Of a stretch of DNA of 64,000 nt, positions 34,467 through 42,187 are shown one piece after another. Origin of the DNA: Candidatus Cloacimonadota bacterium (lineage in GTDB: Bacteria; Cloacimonadota; Cloacimonadia; Cloacimonadales; Cloacimonadaceae); the NCBI GenBank assembly GCA_030154085.1, contig JASKKR010000002.1, positions 62,001-126,000 of the forward strand. Reading direction: 5' to 3'. Made by a program: the position numbers and the translations under genes. The notes under the pieces are model-generated. The model saw only the letters and a program-made list of their open reading frames with translations. It was not told where the DNA came from and searched no databases. Every line of letters begins with the position of its first letter. Within the stretch, counting starts at the first letter, position 1.

Positions 34467-34859
34467 ATGAATTATAAATACCAAGGAATCATAACCGAAA
34501 TCAGCGAAGAAGAAGCTCAGCAAATGATTGAGAAGGTAGCTCGTTTCATCGTGACACGACACCTTGCTCCGGCAGGAATCCTTGCCATCGAATCTTTGCA
34601 TCCCCTTCACAGCTTGGGGACCCAAGCACTATATTTTATTATGCCATTTGCCGAGATCATCTTTGACAGCGCAAAATATCAGAGATTTGCGTTGATGATC
34701 CAAAAGGAAGAAAACATCAAAGCTTTGGTTAAACGCATTGATGAACTGGACGAAGAGCTCAATGAAGAGCGCCGAGCCCAGGCACGGCTGAAAAAGAAAC
34801 GCCGTAAAGCCAAGTTTAAAGCTGCAGTTGCCCGAATTTTTAGAAAACATAAAAGCTGA
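34467..34859 (+). CDS. Small protein with basic coiled-coil tail, unknown function
   Basis: A 130-residue protein ten bases after comF. Residues 1-75 look globular (ITEISEEEAQQMIEKVA, ESLHPLHSLGTQALYFIMPF). Residues ~85-130 form a charged heptad-like helix that ends in an extremely Lys/Arg-rich tail (KKKRRKAKFKAAVARIFRKHK). No signal peptide is present; the one hydrophobic segment (~50-68) is short. The tail could bind nucleic acid or acidic membranes. I do not recognise a family. It sits between comF and the MutL-like gene on one strand with short gaps, so it is likely part of the same operon. Confidence 0.7.
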   Translation: MNYKYQGIITEISEEEAQQMIEKVARFIVTRHLAPAGILAIESLHPLHSLGTQALYFIMPFAEIIFDSAKYQRFALMIQKEENIKALVKRIDELDEELNEERRAQARLKKKRRKAKFKAAVARIFRKHKS

Positions 34860-34874
34860 ATAAGCGGAGGATAT

Positions 34875-36737
34875 ATGCAATACGACGAAAAACGCCTTAC
34901 CCGCATCGTTGCTACTGACTGTGGTAGCACTACGACCAAGGCGATCTTAATCGAATTTGTAGACGGAGAATACCGTCAGACTATCCGTGGCGAAGCTCCC
35001 ACCACTGTGGAAGCGCCACTGAATGACGTCACCAAAGGTGTAATCAATGCCACATCTGAGATGGAAGAACTGGCACGATTGAAGTACAATAATCCTAATA
35101 TCAAGTTTATGGAAGATGGCAAATTCATAATCCCACGCAATGGCGACATCGGCGTGGATGCCTACGTTTCCACCTCTTCTGCTGGCGGTGGTTTGCAGAT
35201 GATGGTAACCGGTGTAGTGGCTTCTATGACGGGGGAAAGTGCCGAACGAGCTGCTTTGGGAGCGGGAGCCATCGTGATGGATCTGATCACCAGTAATGAC
35301 AAACGCATGAATCATGAAAAAATCGAGCGTATCCGGCATCTACGCCCAGATATGATCCTCATGGCAGGCGGAGAAGATGGTGGCACCATCAAACATGTGG
35401 TCGAAATGGCTGAATTAGTCGCTGCTGCAGACCCCAAACCCCGCCTGGGCTCATCCTACAAACTCCCCGTGATTTATGCCGGTAACAAAGAAGCTGTCGA
35501 CGAGATCAAGAAAACCCTTGCCGATAAAGTAAACCTCATTGTCACCGAGAACTTGCGTCCCAAACTGGAGACTGAGAACCTCGGTCCAGCCCGTGACAAG
35601 ATCCATGATATTTTCATGGAACACGTGATGCAACAAGCTCCTGGCTACAACAAGCTTCTGCAATGGACTCAAGGTCCAGACCATAAGCAAGTGCCGATCA
35701 TGCCCACCCCCGCAGCCGTGGGAAATATCATGCAGACCATCGCGAAAAACGATCAAATCGAAGTAGTGGGCGTAGATATTGGCGGAGCTACTACAGACGT
35801 CTTTTCTGTGTTCACTGAAGATTATATTTTCAACCGTACCGTGAGCGCAAATCTCGGTATGAGCTATAGTATTTCAAACGTACTTGCATCCAGCGGACTT
35901 GCCAATATCATGCGCTGGGTCCCCTTCTCAATCGACGAAGGTGAACTACGCAATATGATCAAAAACAAGATGATCCGTCCCACGACCATCCCTTCCCTCT
36001 TGGAAGAATTGGTGCTGGAACAAGCTATCGCCAAGGAAGCTCTGCGCCTAGCATTTGAACAGCATAAGGAATTTGCCAGCAGCCTCAAGGGAATGCAACG
36101 TCAGCGTGACATCTCAGAAGCTTTCAGCCAATCCACATCTGGTTTTACAATCGTGAATCTCATGACTTTAGACCTCTTAGTTGGCAGCGGTGGAGTTCTC
36201 TCTCATGCGCCCAGAAGGTACCAGACCGTGATGATGCTCATCGATGCCTTCCTTCCTGAAGGAATCACACGCTTGGCAGTTGACAGCATCTTTATGATGC
36301 CTCATCTGGGTGTGCTTTCTGAGATCAGCCCCAAAGCAGCTACCGAAGTCTTCCGTAAAGACTGTATGATATATCTGGGCACTTGTGTAGCCCCGGTTGG
36401 TAAAGGTAAATATGGCAAACCTGCGCTCTATGCCAAGTTGGAATTGCCGGATGGCAGCGTATTTGAAGAAGACATCCCCTTTGGTGAAATCCGCCTCATC
36501 CCTTGTGAAATCGGTAAAACCGCCAAAGCTACCCTCAAAACTCATGGCGGCTTAATACTCGACGCTCAGAAAGCCAAAGAACTTTCGGTCGAACTCCATG
36601 GCGGGGTTGTGGGAATCGTTTTGGATACTAGAGGTCGCCAGCCCTTCAACCTTCCCACTGATAACACCGAACGCATCAAATACCTCAAAAAGTGGATGCG
36701 CGAACTCAAAGCCTACCCCGAAGAAATCTTGGTATAG
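34875..36737 (+). CDS. MutL/GlmL-family actin-fold ATPase (mutase reactivation-type)
   Basis: A 620-residue protein of the MutL family named after the glutamate mutase gene cluster, unrelated to the mismatch-repair MutL. Two actin-like phosphate motifs are visible: TDCGSTTTKAILIEF (~13-27) and VGVDIGGATTDVFSVF (~296-311); LMAGGEDGGT (~158) is a further family block. Characterised relatives are about 460 residues and accompany B12-dependent glutamate or ornithine/lysine mutases, presumably exchanging damaged cofactor. This version has an additional ~150 residues at the C terminus. No mutase gene is nearby; the partner is instead the barrel/KOW protein ten bases downstream. AGCGGAGG precedes the ATG. 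A chaperone role is inferred from the family. Confidence 0.82.
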   Translation: MQYDEKRLTRIVATDCGSTTTKAILIEFVDGEYRQTIRGEAPTTVEAPLNDVTKGVINATSEMEELARLKYNNPNIKFMEDGKFIIPRNGDIGVDAYVSTSSAGGGLQMMVTGVVASMTGESAERAALGAGAIVMDLITSNDKRMNHEKIERIRHLRPDMILMAGGEDGGTIKHVVEMAELVAAADPKPRLGSSYKLPVIYAGNKEAVDEIKKTLADKVNLIVTENLRPKLETENLGPARDKIHDIFMEHVMQQAPGYNKLLQWTQGPDHKQVPIMPTPAAVGNIMQTIAKNDQIEVVGVDIGGATTDVFSVFTEDYIFNRTVSANLGMSYSISNVLASSGLANIMRWVPFSIDEGELRNMIKNKMIRPTTIPSLLEELVLEQAIAKEALRLAFEQHKEFASSLKGMQRQRDISEAFSQSTSGFTIVNLMTLDLLVGSGGVLSHAPRRYQTVMMLIDAFLPEGITRLAVDSIFMMPHLGVLSEISPKAATEVFRKDCMIYLGTCVAPVGKGKYGKPALYAKLELPDGSVFEEDIPFGEIRLIPCEIGKTAKATLKTHGGLILDAQKAKELSVELHGGVVGIVLDTRGRQPFNLPTDNTERIKYLKKWMRELKAYPEEILV

Positions 36738-36746
36738 GAGGATAGA

Positions 36747-37877
36747 ATGGGACAAGCATATTCTGCCGGATTAACCGTAACTGATAGCATCATCTTGCGC
36801 AAAGAACGCATATTACCCCTCAAAGGTCAAGTCTTAGTAACCAAAGGCACTAAAGTCAAGGGCGAAGACGTAGTAGCCGAGACCCTCCTACCCGGAAAAG
36901 TTCTGCCATTTAACCTTGCTAATAAACTCGGCGTGACCCCCTCTCAGCTCGAGAAGTATATTAAGATCAAACCCGGAGATAAGATCACCAAAAAGACCAT
37001 CCTCGCTGAGAACTCCGGACTCCTTGGACTCGGAATATTCAAAAGCGAAGTACGCTCACCCATCGAAGGCGAAGTAGAAAATATATCCACCGTCACCGGA
37101 CAGGTTCTCCTCCGCGAACCCAGAATCCCGGTCCAAGTCAAAGCCTTCATTGATGGTATCGTAACTGAAGTACGCCCCGAAGAAGGCGTCGTGATCGAAA
37201 ATAAAAGCGCTTATATCCAAGGTATCTTTGGCATCGGTGACGAAATCACCGGTGAAATAAAAGTGCTGGTAAGCACCCCTGATGAAGAACTTAATGCCGG
37301 AAAGATCGACGAAAGTTGCAGAGATAAAATCATTGTCGCTGGCAGCTTTATTCCCTTCCACGTCATCGAAATCGCCAAAAAACATGGCGTTCGCGCCATT
37401 ATCACCGGAGGAATCGACGACCAAGATATAAAAAAACTTCTCGGATACGATATCGGAGTGGCTATCACAGGTCACGAAAATATTGGACTCACGATCATCT
37501 GCACCGAAGGCTTTGGTAAGATCACCATGGCAAGAAAAACCTTCCATCTGCTCCAACGCTTTGATGGCAAGAAAGCCTCCGTGCACGGTCACACCCAGAT
37601 TCGCGCTGGTGTGATTCGCCCTGAAATCATCATCCCGTTAGAATTTGATGAAAAGGAATTAATCTCAAAAGAGGTTACCATGCCCGTCCTCGAAATCGGC
37701 ACTACAGTGCGCATCATACGTCAGCCACACTTCGGCAGCATAGCCAAAGTGACAGCATTGCCAGAAGAGCTCACCAAAGTGGAATCTGAAACCTTGGTCC
37801 GCATTCTCGAAGCCGAAATGGAAGATGGCACCAAAATCATTATTCCCAGGGCTAATGTTGAAGTAATCGAATCCTAA
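36747..37877 (+). CDS. Barrel-sandwich/KOW protein paired with the MutL-like ATPase
   Basis: A 376-residue cytoplasmic protein with AGGAGG before its ATG. The N-terminal half resembles biotinyl/lipoyl-like barrel-sandwich folds (KGQVLVTKGTKVKGEDVVAE; VRSPIEGEVENIST; repeated hydrophobic-Gly turns), although no modifiable Lys in an MKM context is present. A middle alpha/beta segment runs KIIVAGSFIPFHVIEIAKKH, then AIITGGID. The end is KOW-like (~305-376, GTTVRIIRQPHFGSIAKV ... IIPRANVEVIE). I recall such a protein next to MutL-family genes in other anaerobes, but have no name or activity for it. It is the last gene of the purS-to-KOW operon. Confidence 0.7.
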   Translation: MGQAYSAGLTVTDSIILRKERILPLKGQVLVTKGTKVKGEDVVAETLLPGKVLPFNLANKLGVTPSQLEKYIKIKPGDKITKKTILAENSGLLGLGIFKSEVRSPIEGEVENISTVTGQVLLREPRIPVQVKAFIDGIVTEVRPEEGVVIENKSAYIQGIFGIGDEITGEIKVLVSTPDEELNAGKIDESCRDKIIVAGSFIPFHVIEIAKKHGVRAIITGGIDDQDIKKLLGYDIGVAITGHENIGLTIICTEGFGKITMARKTFHLLQRFDGKKASVHGHTQIRAGVIRPEIIIPLEFDEKELISKEVTMPVLEIGTTVRIIRQPHFGSIAKVTALPEELTKVESETLVRILEAEMEDGTKIIIPRANVEVIES

Positions 37878-37900
37878 GCCCACCCAAGACGTGTTGCATA

Positions 37901-37928
37901 AAAAAGCCGCTTATAAAGCGGCTTTTTT
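37901..37928 (+). terminator. Rho-independent terminator
   Basis: Perfect 12-bp stem AAAAAGCCGCTT / AAGCGGCTTTTT with a three-base ATA loop. It ends the purS-purQ-ComF-MutL-KOW transcript. Confidence 0.93.
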
Positions 37929-38201
37929 GCAATTTTAATAAACTACCGTTCCTTGCTTGCAAAGCTCATGATTGCAAGCGATAAATTCTATTAAGTGCTT
38001 TGAATATTCAGAGTAATAAAGTGAAACCCTATCCCATATAGGTGATAAGTGAACAAAACTCCTTGTGCATTAAACCGAAACAACCTATACGTTGGGTAAA
38101 ATTACTATCCGATTTCAGGGGATTGTGTACTGCTGTTTATGCGACTGATCAATAAACAAGCTCAAACGTATAATAAAGTAAAGAAAAATGAATTATTTTT
38201 C

Positions 38202-38231
38202 TTGACAGCTTCTTAAACAACAGATATCTGT
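38202..38231 (+). promoter_or_regulatory. Possible promoter with overlapping palindromic operator
   Basis: TTGACA (38202-38207), 17 bases, TATCTG (38225-38230). The -10 lies in the perfect 12-base palindrome ACAGATATCTGT (38220-38231), a layout typical of a repressor-controlled promoter. No regulator can be assigned. Confidence 0.3.
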
Positions 38232-38297
38232 CGTTGAAGAAGATAGTAAGTACCTATAAAAATTGTACTGTTTAGCTTGGGAAACGAAGGAGAAGTT

Positions 38298-38465
38298 ATG
38301 ATTTATGTATATTGTGCTCGGCACAGCTATTTATATTATAGAGGCAGAGTCACAATCTATGCAACTGCAGCTATCTCTTTTTATGATCCCAGCCAGAATC
38401 CGAATAAACAAGGTTTAATAAATTTAAGTTGTCCTTCGTCAGATTACCATAAACTCACCTGTTAA
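38298..38465 (+). CDS. Doubtful 55-codon peptide
   Basis: The ATG at 38298 has a good AAGGAG site five bases upstream and a possible promoter 70 bases upstream. The product is Tyr- and Cys-rich (start MIYVYCARHSYLYYRG) with no family likeness, signal peptide or compositional sign of selection. It may instead be the decayed start of a secreted-protein gene or part of a leader. Confidence 0.2.
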   Translation: MIYVYCARHSYLYYRGRVTIYATAAISFYDPSQNPNKQGLINLSCPSSDYHKLTC

Positions 38466-38466
38466 T

Positions 38467-38486
38467 AAATAATCATCGCACATTAT
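38467..38486 (+). repeat. 20-base motif, copy 2
   Basis: Exact repeat of 1319-1338, located about 200 bases upstream of the secreted beta-helix gene at 38682. The core is also found inverted at 6368-6382. Confidence 0.45.
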
Positions 38487-38681
38487 TATAAGGAACTGTG
38501 CGTTTATGGGAAAGGACGAAGATCCGACTTCATGCTAATCAGAGTGGTTCTAATGCTGCTCAGAGAAAATTGAGGTTAAAAGCAGATTGCTTTAACCGAG
38601 AGGATGTTTATGCATTAGAACAAGGCTGTTTTGATTAGCTAAGCAAAAAACTAAAGAATCTCGCTTAGAAGGAGAACTTTA

Positions 38682-41600
38682 ATGAAAAGAATAACTCTGA
38701 TTCTGACCCTGTGTATCATAGCCAGCATATCAGCTGCCTTGATCTCGGATTATTATGGACCCCCCGTAGCCTCAGAAGGCACATATACAGAAATTACCGG
38801 AAACGATCCCGATGGCTTTGATGGTAATGTAACCGATGAAGAACTGAGTTGGGCCATCCCTTTGGGCTTTACCTTTAACTATTGTGGTGTAGATTATACC
38901 CAAGCCAAGCTATCGACCAATGGATATCTGGCTATGGGTACTGACCACGAATGGTTTTACTCTTATGAAAACGAACTGTCATCTACAAACTCACAATACT
39001 ATCCTTTCATAGCCCCGCTTTGGGATGATCTGCAGTGTGATGATATGACCTATCTTACCACCGGCACAGCCCCTAATCGGGTATTTACCGCGCAATGGAA
39101 AAATGCCATGTGGGATTGGAATGGATCACCCGTACAGAACTTTCAATTGAAACTCTATGAAACTTCCAATAAGATCGAATTCATCTATGGTCCCTTGTCT
39201 ACCCCCAATAACCCAAGCGCTACCATAGGAATCAACGTAGGACCTGGCGGTCCCGGAAATTTCTACAGCATTACTCCCGGAGCGACCATTACCTATTCTA
39301 CAACTGTCGAAAATTCATCCATCAGTTCCATCACTTATCTCACTCCTGGCACGACTTATACTTTTGAGACCGCCCCGCCCCGGATCCCAGACCCGGCTGT
39401 GTTAGTATCCCCGGGAGATGGAGAAAGCTCGGTGCAAGTTAGTACTGATCTGATGTGGACAAGTGGCGGTGGCATCCCCACCGGATACAGGCTGTTTTTC
39501 GGTACTGATGGTGCCGGAACAACTCCTCCCACCACCATTGCCAATAATGTGGATTTGGGCAATGTAACCAGTTATGATCCGGCTACTGATCTTGATGCTA
39601 ATACCACCTATTATTGGCAGGTTATTCCCTATAACGACTTAGGGTCTGCTTCCGATTGCCCGATCTGGTCCTTTACCACCAGCGGACTTCCCTTAAGAGG
39701 CGAGAAAACCATTGATCCGGCAGGTAGCGGTGCCGATAACTTCACGTCTTTCGCCGCCGCCATCACCGCCTTAAATAGTGTCGGCGTAGGTCAGGATGGT
39801 GTGATTTTCAACGTTCCTGCAGGTTTGACCTTCAATGAAACCGCATCGCTTCCTCCTATTACAACTACCGGTAGTGAAGCTAATCCCATTTCCTTTGTCA
39901 AATCCGGAACTGGGGCAAATCCAATCGTCACTGCTCCCGGCACTGCTGGCACAACCGATTATATCTTTAAATTGAATGGTGCAGATTACATTACTTTTGA
40001 TGGAATCGATGTAAGCAACGCCACCGGCGCAACCAATATAGAATATGGCTATTGGCTAACTGACACGGGTACCAACGGTGGCAGCTCCCATAACGTAATC
40101 AAGAATTGCACCATCAATCTTGACCGCGCAAATAGCAATAGCAGCGCCGTCTATACTTTGGCTACCTATGCTCAGAATAACGACAACCTGTTCCAAAATA
40201 TAACCGTGAACAATACCTACAACGGTATCTGGATTGCAGGAATGTCTTCTTTGGCGGATGAGAACAACGTAGTCGAAGGGTGCACATTCAATGACATAGC
40301 CCAGTATAACATCAAATTGGATTATCAGACTGGCATGCAGGTCTTTGACAACGTGGTCAACTACCCGAGCGCAGGTCCCATGGCAAGCTCGATGCGCGGA
40401 CTCGATAGCTACGAATTATCTAATTCCTCCGTCTATAACAATACCTTCTCCGGCGGTAATGTAACTGGGATGCTGTACAACATATTCTGCAACGTGCCTG
40501 GAGAACTTGAGATTCACCACAACACCATCAGCGGGACCGTAACAACATCCACCTGGTGGCAGGGAATTTACATTAATCTTGCCAGCTGGGGAACCGTAAA
40601 CCTCCATCATAATGAAATCCATGATATCCAAGCTGGGATGATTTTCTCGGGAATCTATACATTTCGTGGTTATAACTTGAATATCAACGATAATCAAGTC
40701 TATAACATCACCTGTGGCATGATCTTCCGTGGTCTTCACATCATCGAAAACGTTAGCCTCGATAGCCCATCGAATATCTATAATAACGTAGTTCACAATA
40801 TAGAACTAACCGGGCAAGCTATGGAAATGGCAACTGGCATCAACGTTCAGGATCGATTTGCCAATGTTTACAATAACATGGTGTATGATCTTCGTTGCCC
40901 AAATTCGAACTTCTCTCCCTGGGATGGAAGTCCTCAGATCGCCGGAATTAGTCTCAAAGATATGCAAGCTTCACAAGGTGAAAGAGGCTATGTTTATAAC
41001 AACACAGTCCTCCTGGACGCTCCTGGTGATCAAGACAATGCCTCGACAGCTTGTTTCTATACTTCCTTCTCCGGACCTGTAGATTTGAAGAACAATGTAT
41101 TTGTGAACTTGAGCACTCCGGGCGCCAACGGGAAAACGGCTGCGTTCTGGAAAGCCGCTGCTACCTTCGATAACTTTGTAGCCACAATGGATAAGAACAT
41201 CTACTACGCCGGAATCCCGGATTCAACTCATCTGATTTATTGTGACAGCGAAAACAGCGCCCAAACCTTGGCTGATTACCAAGCGCTGAATGTAGGGAAA
41301 GATCAGAATTCCTATACCGAAAATGTGCCCTTCATCAGTAATGTTGCTCCTTATGATCTGCACATAGATCCCACCGTGCCGACCTATGTGGAAAGCAATG
41401 GTATCTATCTGCCCACAGTGCTGATCGATGACATCGATGGTGATATTCGCAATAACCCCCCAGATCTTGGTGCTGATGAGGGTGACTTCACCGCATACAC
41501 AGGGGGAGAGATCACTACTCCTGAAAATGTGACCATCATCCTCAATGGTGAAAATATCGAAATCAGTTGGGATGCAGTGGATGGCGCAGCAGGTTATTAT

Positions 41601-41735
41601 ATCTACGGGTCAGATGAAGTTTTGGCGGATACCCCATGGGGAACTCCTCTGATGACAGTGGATGCACCCAATACTTCTGCTGTACTTAGTCCCAGTTCAC
41701 ATCACAAATTCTATTACGTTACCGCTTTTGATTAA
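38682..41735 (+). CDS. Secreted right-handed beta-helix protein with FN3 domains
   Basis: A 1017-residue exported protein (AGGAG site; signal MKRITLILTLCIIASISAA). Residues ~20-230 form a beta module (GFTFNYCGVDYTQAKLSTNGY ... APLWDDL) also present at the start of the 51717-56504 protein. Next come an FN3 unit (~235-335), a long parallel beta-helix (~340-870) marked by regularly spaced asparagines and the periodic pattern YDNxV/YNNTF/INDNQVYN, and a final FN3 (~945-1017). Beta helices of this kind are found in polysaccharide lyases and surface adhesins; no catalytic residues can be assigned. There is no YPNPFN C-terminal domain; the chain ends HKFYYVTAFD, like the 1495-4953 protein's family of domains. 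Terminator at 41806-41833. Confidence 0.75.
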   Translation: MKRITLILTLCIIASISAALISDYYGPPVASEGTYTEITGNDPDGFDGNVTDEELSWAIPLGFTFNYCGVDYTQAKLSTNGYLAMGTDHEWFYSYENELSSTNSQYYPFIAPLWDDLQCDDMTYLTTGTAPNRVFTAQWKNAMWDWNGSPVQNFQLKLYETSNKIEFIYGPLSTPNNPSATIGINVGPGGPGNFYSITPGATITYSTTVENSSISSITYLTPGTTYTFETAPPRIPDPAVLVSPGDGESSVQVSTDLMWTSGGGIPTGYRLFFGTDGAGTTPPTTIANNVDLGNVTSYDPATDLDANTTYYWQVIPYNDLGSASDCPIWSFTTSGLPLRGEKTIDPAGSGADNFTSFAAAITALNSVGVGQDGVIFNVPAGLTFNETASLPPITTTGSEANPISFVKSGTGANPIVTAPGTAGTTDYIFKLNGADYITFDGIDVSNATGATNIEYGYWLTDTGTNGGSSHNVIKNCTINLDRANSNSSAVYTLATYAQNNDNLFQNITVNNTYNGIWIAGMSSLADENNVVEGCTFNDIAQYNIKLDYQTGMQVFDNVVNYPSAGPMASSMRGLDSYELSNSSVYNNTFSGGNVTGMLYNIFCNVPGELEIHHNTISGTVTTSTWWQGIYINLASWGTVNLHHNEIHDIQAGMIFSGIYTFRGYNLNINDNQVYNITCGMIFRGLHIIENVSLDSPSNIYNNVVHNIELTGQAMEMATGINVQDRFANVYNNMVYDLRCPNSNFSPWDGSPQIAGISLKDMQASQGERGYVYNNTVLLDAPGDQDNASTACFYTSFSGPVDLKNNVFVNLSTPGANGKTAAFWKAAATFDNFVATMDKNIYYAGIPDSTHLIYCDSENSAQTLADYQALNVGKDQNSYTENVPFISNVAPYDLHIDPTVPTYVESNGIYLPTVLIDDIDGDIRNNPPDLGADEGDFTAYTGGEITTPENVTIILNGENIEISWDAVDGAAGYYIYGSDEVLADTPWGTPLMTVDAPNTSAVLSPSSHHKFYYVTAFD

Positions 41736-41805
41736 GTCATAAGCTAATGTATTAAATAGAGAATTTTAGTGCGGGTATCACCCCGGTTAAGATTCTCCAA
41801 ATATA

Positions 41806-41836
41806 AAGAAGACCTCCTCCTGGAGGTCTTCTTTGT
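41806..41836 (+). terminator. Rho-independent terminator, bidirectional in principle
   Basis: Perfect 12-bp stem AAGAAGACCTCC / GGAGGTCTTCTT (41806-41817 with 41822-41833) with a TCCT loop. It follows the beta-helix gene. Confidence 0.85.
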
Positions 41837-41879
41837 ATCTCGTACAAACCAAATGGTAACAGTGCATTTGTGTTATCCC

Positions 41880-41901
41880 CTTGCTGCCTATCGGCAGCAA
41901 G
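41880..41901. other. Perfect 9-bp hairpin
   Basis: CTTGCTGCC (41880-41888) / GGCAGCAAG (41893-41901), loop TATC. No T run follows on either strand. It could be a terminator-like or processing structure at the end of the convergent minus-strand transcript. Confidence 0.5.
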
Positions 41902-41996
41902 CGAGAAAGTAAGTACGGCTTCACCCACAATTATAAGCTGGTCATGGGAACAGAATACTAACTATAATTGCTCTTCAGAACGCAGTTCACAAAGCT

Positions 41997-42088
41997 GTAA
42001 CTCCTTATTTTCTCGTTTCTTGCTCACTTCTCAAATGAGGAAGAAACGGGGAAGGAAGCAAGTGCCCTACTTTTGCAAGCATTTAGCA
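41997..42088 (+). repeat. ~92-nt interspersed hairpin repeat, copy 3
   Basis: Almost identical to copy 2, including arms CGTTTCTTGCTCA / TGAGGAAGAAACG and TTTTGCAAGCATTTAGC at the 3' end. It lies between two convergent genes, so it is not tied to a promoter. Confidence 0.8.
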
Positions 42089-42187
42089 AGGCTGGAATTC
42101 ACCACAAAACTTCCTCTTGGAGGTGAGCTTATATCTGTAGATGCGGTCATTCTTTTGCACAAAATCCTCGGCTTAGATATCGGAATC

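Larger units (their letters stand above)
37878..38681. other. Intergenic region with terminator, palindrome and small doubtful ORF
   Basis: This 804-base AT-rich gap holds the operon terminator (37901-37928), a TTGACA-17-TATCTG pair at 38202-38230 overlapping the palindrome ACAGATATCTGT (38220-38231), a doubtful 55-codon frame, the 20-base motif at 38467-38486 and a hairpin near 38574-38597 (GGTTAAA-a-GCA / TGCTTTAACC). Confidence 0.5.
41736..42187. other. Intergenic region between convergent genes with terminator, hairpin and repeat copy
   Basis: This 452-base gap holds the terminator of the beta-helix gene, a second perfect hairpin (41880-41901) and copy 3 of the ~92-nt repeat (41997-42088). 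No gene is recognised. Confidence 0.5.

Noticed and set aside
34875-36737. DNA mismatch-repair MutL
   Set aside because: The name is shared, but this protein has actin-like phosphate motifs and lacks the GHKL ATPase motifs of mismatch-repair MutL.
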